Shown here: in pieces, positions 7,648 through 16,600 of the stretch
Position numbering within the stretch: position 1 is the first letter of the stretch
Layout: every line of letters starts with the position of its first letter
NCBI GenBank assembly: GCA_023415205.1
Contig: JAEZLR010000028.1
Location: forward strand, 1 to 64,000
Direction of reading: 5' to 3'
Length of the DNA stretch: 64,000 bases
From: Bacillota bacterium
Lineage (GTDB): Bacteria; Bacillota; Clostridia; DSM-8532
The notes under the pieces: model-generated
Told to the model about the DNA's origin: nothing
What the model saw: only the letters and a program-made list of their open reading frames with translations
Databases searched by the model: none
Program-made: the position numbers and the translations under genes

Positions 7648-9150
7648 ATGGTACTGTACGAGAGCACAAGAGGGCACAATGAAGCAATTTCCTCGGCGGA
7701 GGCTATAAAGAAAGGATTATCCCCAGATGGTGGTCTTTATGTCCCCCAAAGGCTGAATCCACTAACCCTCAATGAAATTAACAACCTAGCGGCGTTAACC
7801 TATACCCAGCGGGCAGTGACCCTTCTGGAACGTTTTCTGGATGATTTTTCTCCCGATGAGCTTAGGGATTGTGTGAATCAAGCCTATAGTCCGGACAAGT
7901 TTTCAAGCCCTTCCATTGCGCCTGTGGTAACACTTAACGAAAATCTTCATTTGCTGGAGCTTTGGCATGGTCCTACCTGTGCCTTCAAGGATATGGCGCT
8001 ACAGATTCTTCCTCATTTCCTGGTCAAGTCCATGGAAAAGACGGGAGAGGCCTGTGAAATTGTGATTCTGGTGGCTACCTCGGGGGATACGGGGAAAGCA
8101 GCCCTGGAAGGCTTTGCCGATGTTGACGGTACACGGATTATCGTTTTTTACCCGGATTCGGGTGTCAGTGAGGTTCAGAAATATCAGATGATTACCCAGG
8201 CGGGCAAAAACGTTAAGGTAGTGGGCGTAAAAGGAAATTTTGATGACACCCAGACAGGGGTCAAGCATATTTTCACCGATGATGCCTTTAATGCGGAGCT
8301 TGAGAATAAGGGGTTAAAATTCTCATCGGCCAACTCCATCAATTGGGGAAGACTTGTTCCTCAGATTGTTTATTACTTCTCGGCCTATGGGGATATGATT
8401 AAGAACGGGCATATCAAAAACGGGGATAAGGTTAATTTTGTAGTTCCAACCGGGAACTTTGGCAATATTCTGGCAGGGTATTACGCCAAGCTTATGGGGC
8501 TTCCTGTCAACAAGCTGGTTTGCGCTTCCAATGATAATAATGTCCTGACGGACTTCATCCGCACGGGAGTTTATGACAAGCGGCGCCAATTTGTAAAAAC
8601 CATCTCTCCATCCATGGATATTCTGATCTCAAGCAATCTTGAAAGACTGCTTTACGAACTGACCGATCATGACGCTGTAAAGGTGAGCGGCTGGATGAAA
8701 CAGCTTAATGAAAAGGGATATTATGATGTGGGCCCCAAGGTTCTGGAAAAGCTCCAGCAGCATTTCTGGGCCGGCTGGTCCAGTCAGGATGAGACACTGA
8801 AGACCATAGAGTGTGTTTACAATGACTACCATTATGTATCCGACACCCATACCGCTGTGGGCATTGATGTCTATGAAAAATATGTGATTACCTCCGGTGA
8901 TCTGAACCCCTCGGTGGTGGTCTCCACTGCAAGCCCCTTTAAGTTTAATGAGAGTGTGTGTAAGGCCTTGTTTGGGCAGAAAGAAATCGAAGGAAAATCT
9001 GAATTTGAGCTTTTGGAGCTTTTGTCTAAGAAAAGTGGCTGGCCCATCCCCGAAGGACTCAGAGGACTTGACAAAAAGGCTGTTTTACATAACTCCCAAT
9101 GTGAGAAATATGACATGAAAGGCATGGTCAAACAGGCCTTAACACTGTAA
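7648..9150 (+). CDS. thrC: threonine synthase
   Basis: 500 aa, the length of the longer threonine synthase class. This PLP enzyme converts O-phosphohomoserine to threonine in the cytoplasm. The N-terminus has the family text STRG and SPDGGLYVP; WHGPTCAFKDMALQ carries the PLP lysine at residue 114, and the phosphate-binding TSGDTGKAAL and PTGNFGNILAGY motifs follow. The ATG follows AGGAG (7637-7641). It stands 16 bp ahead of hprK, so it may be co-transcribed with the catabolite-control block. No threonine leader peptide was seen upstream. Confidence 0.95.
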   Translation: MVLYESTRGHNEAISSAEAIKKGLSPDGGLYVPQRLNPLTLNEINNLAALTYTQRAVTLLERFLDDFSPDELRDCVNQAYSPDKFSSPSIAPVVTLNENLHLLELWHGPTCAFKDMALQILPHFLVKSMEKTGEACEIVILVATSGDTGKAALEGFADVDGTRIIVFYPDSGVSEVQKYQMITQAGKNVKVVGVKGNFDDTQTGVKHIFTDDAFNAELENKGLKFSSANSINWGRLVPQIVYYFSAYGDMIKNGHIKNGDKVNFVVPTGNFGNILAGYYAKLMGLPVNKLVCASNDNNVLTDFIRTGVYDKRRQFVKTISPSMDILISSNLERLLYELTDHDAVKVSGWMKQLNEKGYYDVGPKVLEKLQQHFWAGWSSQDETLKTIECVYNDYHYVSDTHTAVGIDVYEKYVITSGDLNPSVVVSTASPFKFNESVCKALFGQKEIEGKSEFELLELLSKKSGWPIPEGLRGLDKKAVLHNSQCEKYDMKGMVKQALTL

Positions 9151-9166
9151 TTCAGGAGTGAAGCAT

Positions 9167-10120
9167 ATGCCTAAAATAATTACGCCCAATGTGAAGCTGG
9201 GTAAGATAATTAAAGAGTTTTCTCTAGAAACCCTTTACTATATGGACGAGCATAATGAGTTGCCTATTTATACCACCGATATCAACAGACCGGGCCTGCA
9301 GCTTGCGGGCTTTTTTGAGTATTTCGGCACCGACCGGGTACAAATCATCGGTAAGGTTGAGATGAACTATCTGGCACAGATGGAAACAGAGCAACGCTAT
9401 CAAAGCCTATACAACCTTTTTACCACGGGTATTCCCTGTGTGGTTCTGGCGCGGGGGATGGAACCTTTTCCTGAAATGCTCCGAGTGGCACGGGAATGCA
9501 ATGTACCTCTCCTCAGGACGGAAGATGTTACCTCACGCTTCAGCAGTAATCTCATAGCCTATCTCAATGTTGAGCTGGCCCCCATGGAGACCATGCACGG
9601 AGAGCTTGTGGAGGTTTACGGTGAAGGGGTGCTGCTGCTGGGAGAAAGCGGGGTCGGAAAGAGTGAAACGGCCCTGGAGCTGGTGAAGCGTGGCCATCGC
9701 CTTGTGGCTGACGACCTTGTGGAGGTGCGTCGGGTGTCCAGTAAGACCTTGGTCGGTACAGCCCCGGAAGTTATCCGCCATTTTATAGAAATTCGTGGTA
9801 TTGGCATATTGGACGTCAAGTACCTTTACGGTGTGGGCTCGGTGAAGATGACCGAAAGCATCAATCTTGTTATCAACATGGAGCTATGGAATCCTCAAAA
9901 ACATTATGAGCGGTTAGGAACCGAGGAGCTCACCACAGAAATTCTGGGGCTTAAGGTGCCTTCCCTCACCATTCCTGTAAGACCGGGCCGTAATCTGGCG
10001 ATTATCATTGAGGTGGCCGCCATGAACAACAGGCAGAAGAAAATGGGGTATAATGCTGCCCAGGCCTTTACACAAAAAATATCCAATGATATTCAAAGAA
10101 GTGCCGAACTTTTACCATAG
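9167..10120 (+). CDS. hprK: HPr kinase/phosphorylase
   Basis: 317 aa. The bifunctional enzyme phosphorylates and dephosphorylates the regulatory serine of HPr, driving CcpA-type catabolite control. An N-terminal domain is followed by the Walker A GESGVGKS (residues 159-166), the RHFIEIRGIGILDV signature, and PVRPGRNLAIIIEVAA near the C-terminus. A GTG at 9158 is in frame, but its G is part of the AGGAG Shine-Dalgarno (9154-9158), so ATG 9167 (8-nt spacing) is the start. It heads the conserved hprK-murB-rapZ-yvcK-whiA order. Confidence 0.96.
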   Translation: MPKIITPNVKLGKIIKEFSLETLYYMDEHNELPIYTTDINRPGLQLAGFFEYFGTDRVQIIGKVEMNYLAQMETEQRYQSLYNLFTTGIPCVVLARGMEPFPEMLRVARECNVPLLRTEDVTSRFSSNLIAYLNVELAPMETMHGELVEVYGEGVLLLGESGVGKSETALELVKRGHRLVADDLVEVRRVSSKTLVGTAPEVIRHFIEIRGIGILDVKYLYGVGSVKMTESINLVINMELWNPQKHYERLGTEELTTEILGLKVPSLTIPVRPGRNLAIIIEVAAMNNRQKKMGYNAAQAFTQKISNDIQRSAELLP

Positions 10121-10186
10121 TTCCTGCTCACGGCGAATATATAATGATGGATATTCACATGCTCTTATTATCAAGGAGTGAGCGTT

Positions 10187-11116
10187 TTGCGGGAAACAGA
10201 ATTTATAGAAGGCTTTCAAGAAGTATTGGGCGGCACGATCCTACAACGGGATGTGTCCATGAAGGGGTATACCTCCATGGGTGTGGGTGGAAATGCCGAC
10301 TTTCTTGTAGAACCCGATTCTGTTGAGCAGGTTCGGAAATGCATTGCCTTTCTGACCTCATATCCTGTACCCTTTATGGTCATGGGAAACGGCTCCAATC
10401 TTATTTTTTCGGATGAAGGCTACCGGGGAGTGATCGTCAAGATTGGCACCAAGCTGTCCTCAATAGAGGTTGAGGGAACAACGCTTCTGGCTGAAGCGGG
10501 AGCCTCCCTTGCCGCCGTGGCCAATAAGGCCTTGGAATACTCCCTGACAGGTCTTGAGTTTGCTTCGGGTATTCCCGGTAGTACCGGAGGAGCCGCCTAC
10601 ATGAATGCCGGAGCCTATGACGGGGAAATGAAACAGGTCATCCTTGAAACCCTCAATGTGAATTCCCAAGGCGAGTTTGTTACCCTAAAAGGGGAGGAAC
10701 ATGGCTTTTCATACCGCCACAGCCGGATACAGGAGGAAGGGTTGATCTGTCTGAAGGTGACCTTCTCTCTTGAAAAAGGGGATAAAAACGTTATTTTGGC
10801 TAAGATGAATGATTTGAACGGTCGACGAAGAGATAAGCAGCCCTTGAATATGCCCAGCGCCGGGAGCGTTTTTAAGCGGCCACCGGGCAATTTCGCAGGA
10901 AAGCTTATTGAAGATTGTGGGCTGCGTGGATTCTCCATCGGAGGAGCTCAGATTTCCGATAAGCACTGCGGTTTTATTGTGAATACAGGTACGGCCACGG
11001 CTGCCGATATCGTCAATCTCATCCAATATGTCCAAAAAGCGGTATACGAAAGAACCGGTACGCTGTTGGAGCCGGAAGTTAAAATAATCGGAGGAAGTTC
11101 CTTATGCAATTTCTGA
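10187..11116 (+). CDS. murB: UDP-N-acetylenolpyruvoylglucosamine reductase
   Basis: 309 aa. MurB reduces UDP-GlcNAc-enolpyruvate to UDP-MurNAc with NADPH and FAD, the second committed step of peptidoglycan synthesis. Visible motifs are YTSMGVGGNADF (FAD pyrophosphate site), MGNGSNLIFSD, GIPGSTGGAAYMNAGAY, the catalytic-serine segment PSAGSVFKRP, and LIEDCGLRG. A GTG at 10178 is in frame, but its first base is the last G of the AAGGAG RBS. TTG 10187 (8-nt spacing) is the better start. The 3' end overlaps rapZ by 13 bp. Confidence 0.95.
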   Translation: MRETEFIEGFQEVLGGTILQRDVSMKGYTSMGVGGNADFLVEPDSVEQVRKCIAFLTSYPVPFMVMGNGSNLIFSDEGYRGVIVKIGTKLSSIEVEGTTLLAEAGASLAAVANKALEYSLTGLEFASGIPGSTGGAAYMNAGAYDGEMKQVILETLNVNSQGEFVTLKGEEHGFSYRHSRIQEEGLICLKVTFSLEKGDKNVILAKMNDLNGRRRDKQPLNMPSAGSVFKRPPGNFAGKLIEDCGLRGFSIGGAQISDKHCGFIVNTGTATAADIVNLIQYVQKAVYERTGTLLEPEVKIIGGSSLCNF

Positions 11117-11979
11117 TCATCACAGGGATGTCCGGTGCCGGAAAGAGCCTGTGTGTAAAATACTTCGAAGATATAGGTTATTTTTGCGTGGATAATCTCC
11201 CACCCTCACTCATTCCGAAATTCGCAGAAATAACCCTTCAGGGAAAACCCAATCTAGACAAGATCGCCTTGATTATCGATATCCGGGGTGGGGCCATGTT
11301 TCTTGATCTCATGCCCGCCCTCCATACTCTCACAGAGATGGATATTCCTTATAAGATTGTCTTTCTGGATGCTACCGATGGGGTGCTCATCAAGCGCTTC
11401 AAGGAAACCCGCAGGATGCACCCTCTTTCCCAGGATGGCCGAGTTGCCGACGGCATTGAGGAGGAACGCCGGATTCTTCAGCCTGTTAAGGAAAAAGCGG
11501 ATTTCATTATTGACACCTCAAACCTGATTCCCCGTCAGCTTAAGGAAGAGATTGGCAACCTTTTTTTACAGGGAAAAACCTTCAAGGGTCTTATTGTGAG
11601 TATTGAATCCTTTGGCTTTAAATATGGCATCCCCATAGATTGTGATTTGGTCTTTGACGTGCGATTTATTCCCAATCCCTTTTATATACCTGATTTGAAG
11701 CCTAAAACGGGCATGAATAAAGAAGTATCGGACTATGTCATGAGCTTTTCGGAAAGTAAAGCCTTTTTAGTTAAGCTCTCCGACATGATTAATTTTCTGA
11801 TTCCCCATTATGTCAAGGAAGGTAAAAGTCAGCTTGTGGTGGGAATCGGCTGTACCGGGGGCAAGCACCGCTCTGTTACTCTGGCCAATGAGCTCTATTC
11901 TAAGTTAAAGCATAATGATGTAAGTGTTGTCGTTGAGCACAGGGATATTGAGCGGGATGACAAGGGAGGCTCCTCATGA
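11104..11979 (+). CDS. rapZ: RNase adapter / nucleotide-binding protein RapZ (YvcJ)
   Basis: 291 aa. The Walker A GMSGAGKS is at residues 8-15 and the C-terminal domain carries GCTGGKHRSVTLANEL, both diagnostic of RapZ/YvcJ. In Gram-negative bacteria RapZ controls GlmS via small RNAs; in Firmicutes YvcJ is a GTP/ATP-binding protein linked to competence and wall precursors. GGAGG (11090-11094) is 9 nt before the ATG, inside murB. The last four bases overlap yvcK (ATGA). Confidence 0.95.
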   Translation: MQFLIITGMSGAGKSLCVKYFEDIGYFCVDNLPPSLIPKFAEITLQGKPNLDKIALIIDIRGGAMFLDLMPALHTLTEMDIPYKIVFLDATDGVLIKRFKETRRMHPLSQDGRVADGIEEERRILQPVKEKADFIIDTSNLIPRQLKEEIGNLFLQGKTFKGLIVSIESFGFKYGIPIDCDLVFDVRFIPNPFYIPDLKPKTGMNKEVSDYVMSFSESKAFLVKLSDMINFLIPHYVKEGKSQLVVGIGCTGGKHRSVTLANELYSKLKHNDVSVVVEHRDIERDDKGGSS

Positions 11980-13232
11980 GATCACTGAAGTGGTTTCAGA
12001 TCGGTTTTCGCTTTAAGAAGCTTTTGGTCAGCGGAATAGTAGGGTTCCTCCTGTTGGTGGCTTCCCTCTTTGTATTGCTGAAGGATTTGACCATAGGGCC
12101 TTTTCAGTGGGGCTTTTCCATTGGGCTTGCAGCTTTGGGCATCGTCTTTGTCCTGGATTGCTTCAGAAAAGTCTTTGTTAAGTTCGTTAATGTCTACTCC
12201 AGGGGGCTGAGCAAAAAGCCGACCAATGTCAAGGAGATTGGAGACATCCTCTACCGAAGGAAGATTCTTTCGGGGGGGCCAAAGATTGTGACTATAGGCG
12301 GTGGAACTGGAATATCCACTATGCTGCGGGGGCTCAAGGCATATACCAGCAATATTACGGCCATTATCACTGTAGCCGATGACGGCGGCGGATCAGGAAC
12401 CCTCCGTAATGATCTTGGAATGCTGCCTCCGGGCGATATTCGAAATTGTATGATAGCTCTGGCCGAAACCGAACCGGTTTTGGAAAAGCTTATGAAATAT
12501 CGGTTTACCGAGGGATCCCTAAAGGGGCAAAGCTTTGGCAACCTATTTCTTGCGGCGATGAACGGTATTTCAGGCAGCTTTGAGGAGGCCGTAAGGCAAA
12601 TGGGGCAGGTTCTGGCTGTGACCGGAACGGTTTACCCTGTCACAGAAGAAAATGTCTATCTCTTGGCCGAACTGGAGGATGGCACCATTATCCGGGGTGA
12701 ATCCCGAATTGGTTCCCACCATTTGACCCACCCTGGTAGAATCGATCGGGTCATGCTGGATCGATCGGGGGTGAAACCTTTGCCCCAGGCCATCAAAGCC
12801 ATTTTGGATGCAGACGTGATTGTTCTGGGGCCGGGAAGCCTTTATACCAGCATCATTCCCAATCTTCTGGTGGAGGATGTTGTCAAGGCCATTACAGAAT
12901 CCCGGGCAACAAAGGTCTATGTGAGCAATATCATGACCCAGCCGGGAGAAACCGAGGAGTATACGGCAGGGGATCATATTACCGCAATACATAATCACAC
13001 GAAACAGCCTATTATTGACCTTTGCCTTGTCAACTGCGGTGAAATCAAGGAGCAGATCCTTAAAAAGTATCATGAGGACGGCGCTGATCAGGTCATGATC
13101 GATCTGTCCAAGATCAAACGTATGGGCGTTCGTGTAATGGAAAGAGATTTAGTGAAGATCGCCAATGATCTGGTTCGCCATGATCCGGATAAGCTTGCCC
13201 TTGCCATCATGGATATTTGTAAGCATCATTGA
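11976..13232 (+). CDS. yvcK: gluconeogenesis factor YvcK/MgfK (CofD-like), membrane-anchored form
   Basis: 418 aa. Residues 1-65 contain two hydrophobic segments (about 17-36 and 46-63), longer than B. subtilis YvcK, which lacks this anchor. The CofD-like domain follows: GGGTGIS at 108-114, VADDGGGSGTLR, LPPGDIRNCMIAL, SFGNLFLAAM and LGPGSLYTSIIPNLLV. YvcK binds UDP-GlcNAc and is needed for growth and shape on gluconeogenic carbon. The usual DDGGSSG is DDGGGSG here. It is translationally coupled to rapZ. Confidence 0.94.
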   Translation: MRSLKWFQIGFRFKKLLVSGIVGFLLLVASLFVLLKDLTIGPFQWGFSIGLAALGIVFVLDCFRKVFVKFVNVYSRGLSKKPTNVKEIGDILYRRKILSGGPKIVTIGGGTGISTMLRGLKAYTSNITAIITVADDGGGSGTLRNDLGMLPPGDIRNCMIALAETEPVLEKLMKYRFTEGSLKGQSFGNLFLAAMNGISGSFEEAVRQMGQVLAVTGTVYPVTEENVYLLAELEDGTIIRGESRIGSHHLTHPGRIDRVMLDRSGVKPLPQAIKAILDADVIVLGPGSLYTSIIPNLLVEDVVKAITESRATKVYVSNIMTQPGETEEYTAGDHITAIHNHTKQPIIDLCLVNCGEIKEQILKKYHEDGADQVMIDLSKIKRMGVRVMERDLVKIANDLVRHDPDKLALAIMDICKHH

Positions 13233-13250
13233 AACAAGGAGGGTAAACTG

Positions 13251-14195
13251 TTGTCATTCTCATTGGAGGTAAAAAGTGAACTAAGCCGTATAGAGGAATT
13301 GGAGCCCTGCTGTAAGAAGCATGAATTGGCAGGGCTCATACGTGCCGGTTTGGCTATCCGGGTACAGCAGGGGAAGAAGCGGATTCTCTTTATTACTGAA
13401 AATGCCCTTTTATCGCGTCATGTATTTTCAAGGATCAAAGAGCTTTACCACAATATCCCCGAGGTGATGATGCTTAAAACCCATCGCTTTAGGACGCATA
13501 CCATTTACCGGTTGGAGTTTACGCCCCTGCTCTCCGGAGAAAGCTGCAATATTTTAAAGGATGCCGGTGTTTATGTCTCTTCCGAGGGGGACAAGCTTAC
13601 TTACGAGCCCTATGCCATCAGGGCCAGGTGCTGTAAGCGGGCCTATCTCCGGGGAGGTTTCCTGGCCACCGGGTCCATTTCAGATCCTGACCGTTCCTAT
13701 CATCTGGAGATTACCTTTCCCACCCGTCTCCTGGCTGATGAATACATTCATTATCTCAGAGAGTTCGGAATAGAGCCCCGACATATTCTTCGGAAGGGAC
13801 ATTTTCTGGTATACCTTAAGGAAGGTCAGGAAATCGTGGACTTTCTCAATGTTGTAGGGGCTCACAATGCATTGATGCAGCTTGAAAACATTCGTATCGT
13901 CAAGGATATGAGAAATCAGGTGAATCGTATTGTAAACTGCGAGACAGCCAATCTGGAAAAAACCATTAACGCCTCTTACCGACAGGTGGAAAATATAAGA
14001 TATATCAAGGAGCATATGGGCTTGGAAAGCCTTCCGGAAGGGCTTTATGAAATTGCCAGATTACGTCTTGAAAATCCCGATGTAAGCCTGATGGAATTAG
14101 GGAAGATGCTCAATCCCCCCTTATCCAAATCAGGGGTTAACCATAGACTGCGTAAGATCGACAGAATTGCTGAAGGCACCATGAAGGATGATTAA
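13251..14195 (+). CDS. whiA: DNA-binding protein WhiA
   Basis: 314 aa with a TTG start 8 nt after AGGAGGG. The N-terminal part is the LAGLIDADG-like fold (CCKKHELAGLIRAG, then AYLRGGFLATGSISDP) and the C-terminal part is helix-turn-helix (LGKMLNPPLSKSGVNHRLRKI). WhiA is a conserved Gram-positive DNA-binding protein that in Bacillus affects division and chromosome segregation. It closes the hprK-to-whiA block; the MATE gene begins 2 bp after its stop. Confidence 0.95.
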   Translation: MSFSLEVKSELSRIEELEPCCKKHELAGLIRAGLAIRVQQGKKRILFITENALLSRHVFSRIKELYHNIPEVMMLKTHRFRTHTIYRLEFTPLLSGESCNILKDAGVYVSSEGDKLTYEPYAIRARCCKRAYLRGGFLATGSISDPDRSYHLEITFPTRLLADEYIHYLREFGIEPRHILRKGHFLVYLKEGQEIVDFLNVVGAHNALMQLENIRIVKDMRNQVNRIVNCETANLEKTINASYRQVENIRYIKEHMGLESLPEGLYEIARLRLENPDVSLMELGKMLNPPLSKSGVNHRLRKIDRIAEGTMKDD

Positions 14196-14197
14196 AA

Positions 14198-15610
14198 ATG
14201 AAGAATCAAAAGACTGATAAGGCACAATTGTTCGCGACAGGCAACACCTTCTCCATTATCATCAAATTCTCTATTCCCACAATCATCGGTATGCTGGTCA
14301 ACGCCCTCTATGTGGTGGTTGATCGCATTTTTGTAGGCAATATCCCCGGAAGGGAGGGAGAATTGTGCATTGCCGCAATCACCGTCAGCTCACCGGTAAC
14401 AGTGATTATTTTTGCCATTGCCATGCTGGCCGGAGCAGGGGGAGGAGCCAATATCTCCTTATGTCTGGGTAGAAGGGAGAAATCCAAGGCGGAACGCTAT
14501 GTGGGAAACGGCATGGTTTTAGGTGCCAGCCTCAGCCTTTTGGCCGCCGTCCTCGGTCTAATCTTAAGCAAGCCCATTTTAGTGGCTTTTGGTGCAAGCT
14601 CCGAGGTTCTGCCCTATGCCATGACCTATCTTAACATTTCTCTCATTGGCTCGGTTTTCAACACCACCGGGTTCTGCCTGAACCGCTATATGCTGGCCCA
14701 GGGATTTTCTACGCTTTCCATGCGCACAAATATTATAGGCGTTATCCTGAACACACTTCTGACGCCGCTGTTCATCTTTGTTTTTGGAATGGGAATAGCC
14801 GGTGCAGCCATTGGCACCATATTGGCTCAATTTGCCTCCTTCGCCTGGACTTTATACTGCTTTACCTCCCATAAGGTTCACCTTAATTTGAGGAGACGCT
14901 ATTTAAGACCTCATTTGAAAACCATGGTCGAAACCATGAAGCTGGGCTTATCCCCCGCGGCCCTTCAATTAGCCATATCCCTGGTTCAGATTATTACTAA
15001 TAATCAATTGAAAACCTATGGCGGGGATCCCGCCATTTCGGCCATGGGTGTGGTTGCCTCCGTTTCTCAATTGCTGATGATGCCTGCTTATGGTATCAAT
15101 CAGGGTGTCCAGCCCATCATCGGCTTTAATTATGGGGCGAGGCTGTACCATCGTGTAAAAAAGCTTCTGCTTCAAGCTATTCTTCTGGCCACCGGGGTTG
15201 TTTTCTCCCTATGGTTAATTGTGATGATCTTCACCGGACCTATTGTTTCGCTTTTTGGGTCTCATTCTGTCAATCTAATGAATGAAGCTCCCAAGGCCAT
15301 CCGATACTTTTTATTGGCCACGCCTCTGGTAGGCTTCCAGGTGGTGAGCGCCACCTACTTCATGTCGGTGGGGAAGCCCAAACAAGCGCTGGTCCTGAAT
15401 CTATCCCGCCAGGTGCTCATTTTGATACCTACCATCCTTATTCTGCCAATGTTTTTTCAGCTTCAGGGGGTCTATGCCTCCGGAGCTGTAGCTGATTTTC
15501 TATCCACCTTACTGACAGCGGCCTTTCTGTGGGTTGAAATCCGCCACCTCAACAGAAGCCATCAGGAGACAAGGACAGAATCTGAGCCCTCCGTCATCTC
15601 GATGGATTGA
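14198..15610 (+). CDS. MATE-family multidrug/metabolite exporter
   Basis: 470 aa with twelve hydrophobic segments in two similar halves. Typical MATE text includes IPTIIGMLVNALYVVVDRIFVG near the N-terminus and the mid-protein NQGVQPIIGFNYGARLYHRVK. The C-terminal tail is hydrophilic. The ATG is only 2 bp past the whiA stop, so it is likely read through from whiA. The substrate is unknown. MATE proteins exchange Na+ or H+ for organic cations, but many clostridial members are uncharacterised. Confidence 0.9.
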   Translation: MKNQKTDKAQLFATGNTFSIIIKFSIPTIIGMLVNALYVVVDRIFVGNIPGREGELCIAAITVSSPVTVIIFAIAMLAGAGGGANISLCLGRREKSKAERYVGNGMVLGASLSLLAAVLGLILSKPILVAFGASSEVLPYAMTYLNISLIGSVFNTTGFCLNRYMLAQGFSTLSMRTNIIGVILNTLLTPLFIFVFGMGIAGAAIGTILAQFASFAWTLYCFTSHKVHLNLRRRYLRPHLKTMVETMKLGLSPAALQLAISLVQIITNNQLKTYGGDPAISAMGVVASVSQLLMMPAYGINQGVQPIIGFNYGARLYHRVKKLLLQAILLATGVVFSLWLIVMIFTGPIVSLFGSHSVNLMNEAPKAIRYFLLATPLVGFQVVSATYFMSVGKPKQALVLNLSRQVLILIPTILILPMFFQLQGVYASGAVADFLSTLLTAAFLWVEIRHLNRSHQETRTESEPSVISMD

Positions 15611-15859
15611 AGCCATATGCCCTTGTGGTTGGCGATTTCATTGGGCCTTTTTTGCCTCCACCGTCGAGCCGATTATGGACAATGAGCATGTAAAGGAGCT
15701 TTTGGCGGTATTGCGGGAACACAGTTCCCCTCTGCGAAGGCTTTTCTTGCGGTTCTGAATCAGGTGGGTGCTATGGAAACGTGCGGTGTATCTACACCGG
15801 CCCTGCTTGCCCTTTGGCGTAATAAGGGTTTTGCCTGCAAAATCTTGACAAATCCATAG
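15611..15859 (+). pseudogene. possible decayed gene between the MATE gene and tetR
   Basis: This 318-bp gap holds no intact gene but has protein-like text split over frames. One frame runs from ATG 15617 to TGA 15683 and then stays open to TAG 15857; its second part includes AFLAVLNQVGAMETCG and ALLALWRNKGFACKILTNP. Another frame reads KPYALVVGDFIGPF just after the MATE stop. No Shine-Dalgarno precedes ATG 15617. I do not recognise the family, and the tetR promoter lies in the last 15 bp. This could be a frameshifted remnant or chance. Confidence 0.3.
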
Positions 15860-15873
15860 GGATACGTTACAAT
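15845..15873 (+). promoter_or_regulatory. sigma-A promoter of the tetR gene
   Basis: TTGACA (15845-15850) and TACAAT (15868-15873) are separated by 17 bp. The predicted start point falls inside the palindrome at 15875-15900. Confidence 0.85.
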
Positions 15874-15874
15874 A

Positions 15875-15900
15875 TGAATGAAAATAATATTATTCATTCA
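15875..15900. promoter_or_regulatory. TetR-type operator O1 (autoregulation)
   Basis: Half-sites TGAATGAA and TTCATTCA are separated by 10 bp, forming a 26-bp palindrome with eight perfect outer pairs. It begins 2 bp after the -10, so a bound dimer would block transcription of the adjacent tetR gene. The same half-site spacing recurs at 16542-16567. Confidence 0.75.
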
Positions 15901-15928
15901 CGATCGGTTTAATAGGAGGCGTTAGGCC

Positions 15929-16510
15929 GTGGAAGATAAAAAAGCTGTTATTTACGATTGTGCAAAGGAATTATTCAGCACAAAAGGATTTAAGGAAACC
16001 AATATTTCAGAAATCACAAAAAAAGCAGGGATGGCAGTAGGAACCTTTTATAACTACTACCCTTCTAAAGAAAAGCTCTTTATGGATATTTTTCTGGAAG
16101 AAAACGCAAAGTTGAAACAGGCTTGTTTTCAAGCACTTGACTTAGAGCAGCCCCCTATGGCAGTGGTTGGTCATATGCTTGAGCTCAATGTTGAGGGAAC
16201 AAAGTCAAACCCCATTTTACGGGAATGGTATAACCGAAGTGTGTTTGAAAAACTTGAGCAGGTCTATCGAGAAGAAAACGGCGTGGATACCGTAGATTTT
16301 TTATATGACAATTTTTTAGAACTCATAACACTTTGGCAAAAGCAAGGGAAAATGCGTAAAGACATAGACAGCAAGATGATTATGATGGTTTTTGCGGCAG
16401 TTATTAATGTAGATACCCACAAGGAGGAAATCGGTATTGATTATTTTCCAGAGCTATTACATCTTATGACGGAGCTCATTATGAACGGTCTTATGGACTG
16501 CTCCGAATAG
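15929..16510 (+). CDS. TetR/AcrR-family transcriptional regulator
   Basis: 193 aa. The N-terminal TetR helix-turn-helix is clear (IYDCAKELFSTKGFKETNIS, then KAGMAVGTFYNYYPSKEKLF), followed by an all-helical ligand domain. The start is GTG with AGGAGG 9 nt upstream. A near-consensus promoter and a 26-bp palindrome lie directly upstream, and a matching palindrome precedes the flavin cassette at 16601-17936. It most likely represses itself and that cassette. The inducer is unknown. Confidence 0.92.
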   Translation: MEDKKAVIYDCAKELFSTKGFKETNISEITKKAGMAVGTFYNYYPSKEKLFMDIFLEENAKLKQACFQALDLEQPPMAVVGHMLELNVEGTKSNPILREWYNRSVFEKLEQVYREENGVDTVDFLYDNFLELITLWQKQGKMRKDIDSKMIMMVFAAVINVDTHKEEIGIDYFPELLHLMTELIMNGLMDCSE

Positions 16511-16530
16511 ACAAACGGAGCAGTATTTTT
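16498..16530 (+). terminator. intrinsic terminator of tetR
   Basis: CTGCTCCG (16498-16505) and CGGAGCAG (16516-16523) form an 8-bp stem followed by TATTTTTT. The stop codon of the regulator lies in the loop. Confidence 0.88.
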
Positions 16531-16541
16531 TGGCTGCAAAG

Positions 16542-16567
16542 TGAACGAACAAAATTATATTCATTCA
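16542..16567. promoter_or_regulatory. TetR-type operator O2 ahead of the flavin cassette
   Basis: TGAACGAA-N10-TTCATTCA has the same 8-10-8 layout as O1, with one changed base in the left half-site. It lies 33 bp before the first gene of the cassette. No good -35/-10 pair is obvious, but TTATAT/TATATT within the site could be the -10. Confidence 0.7.
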
Positions 16568-16600
16568 TGTATGTAAAATTATTTAAGGAGGATCGATGTG

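Noticed and set aside
15683..15685. In-frame TGA read as selenocysteine
   Set aside because: No SECIS-like hairpin follows, the protein is not a known selenoprotein and frames shift around it; decay is simpler.
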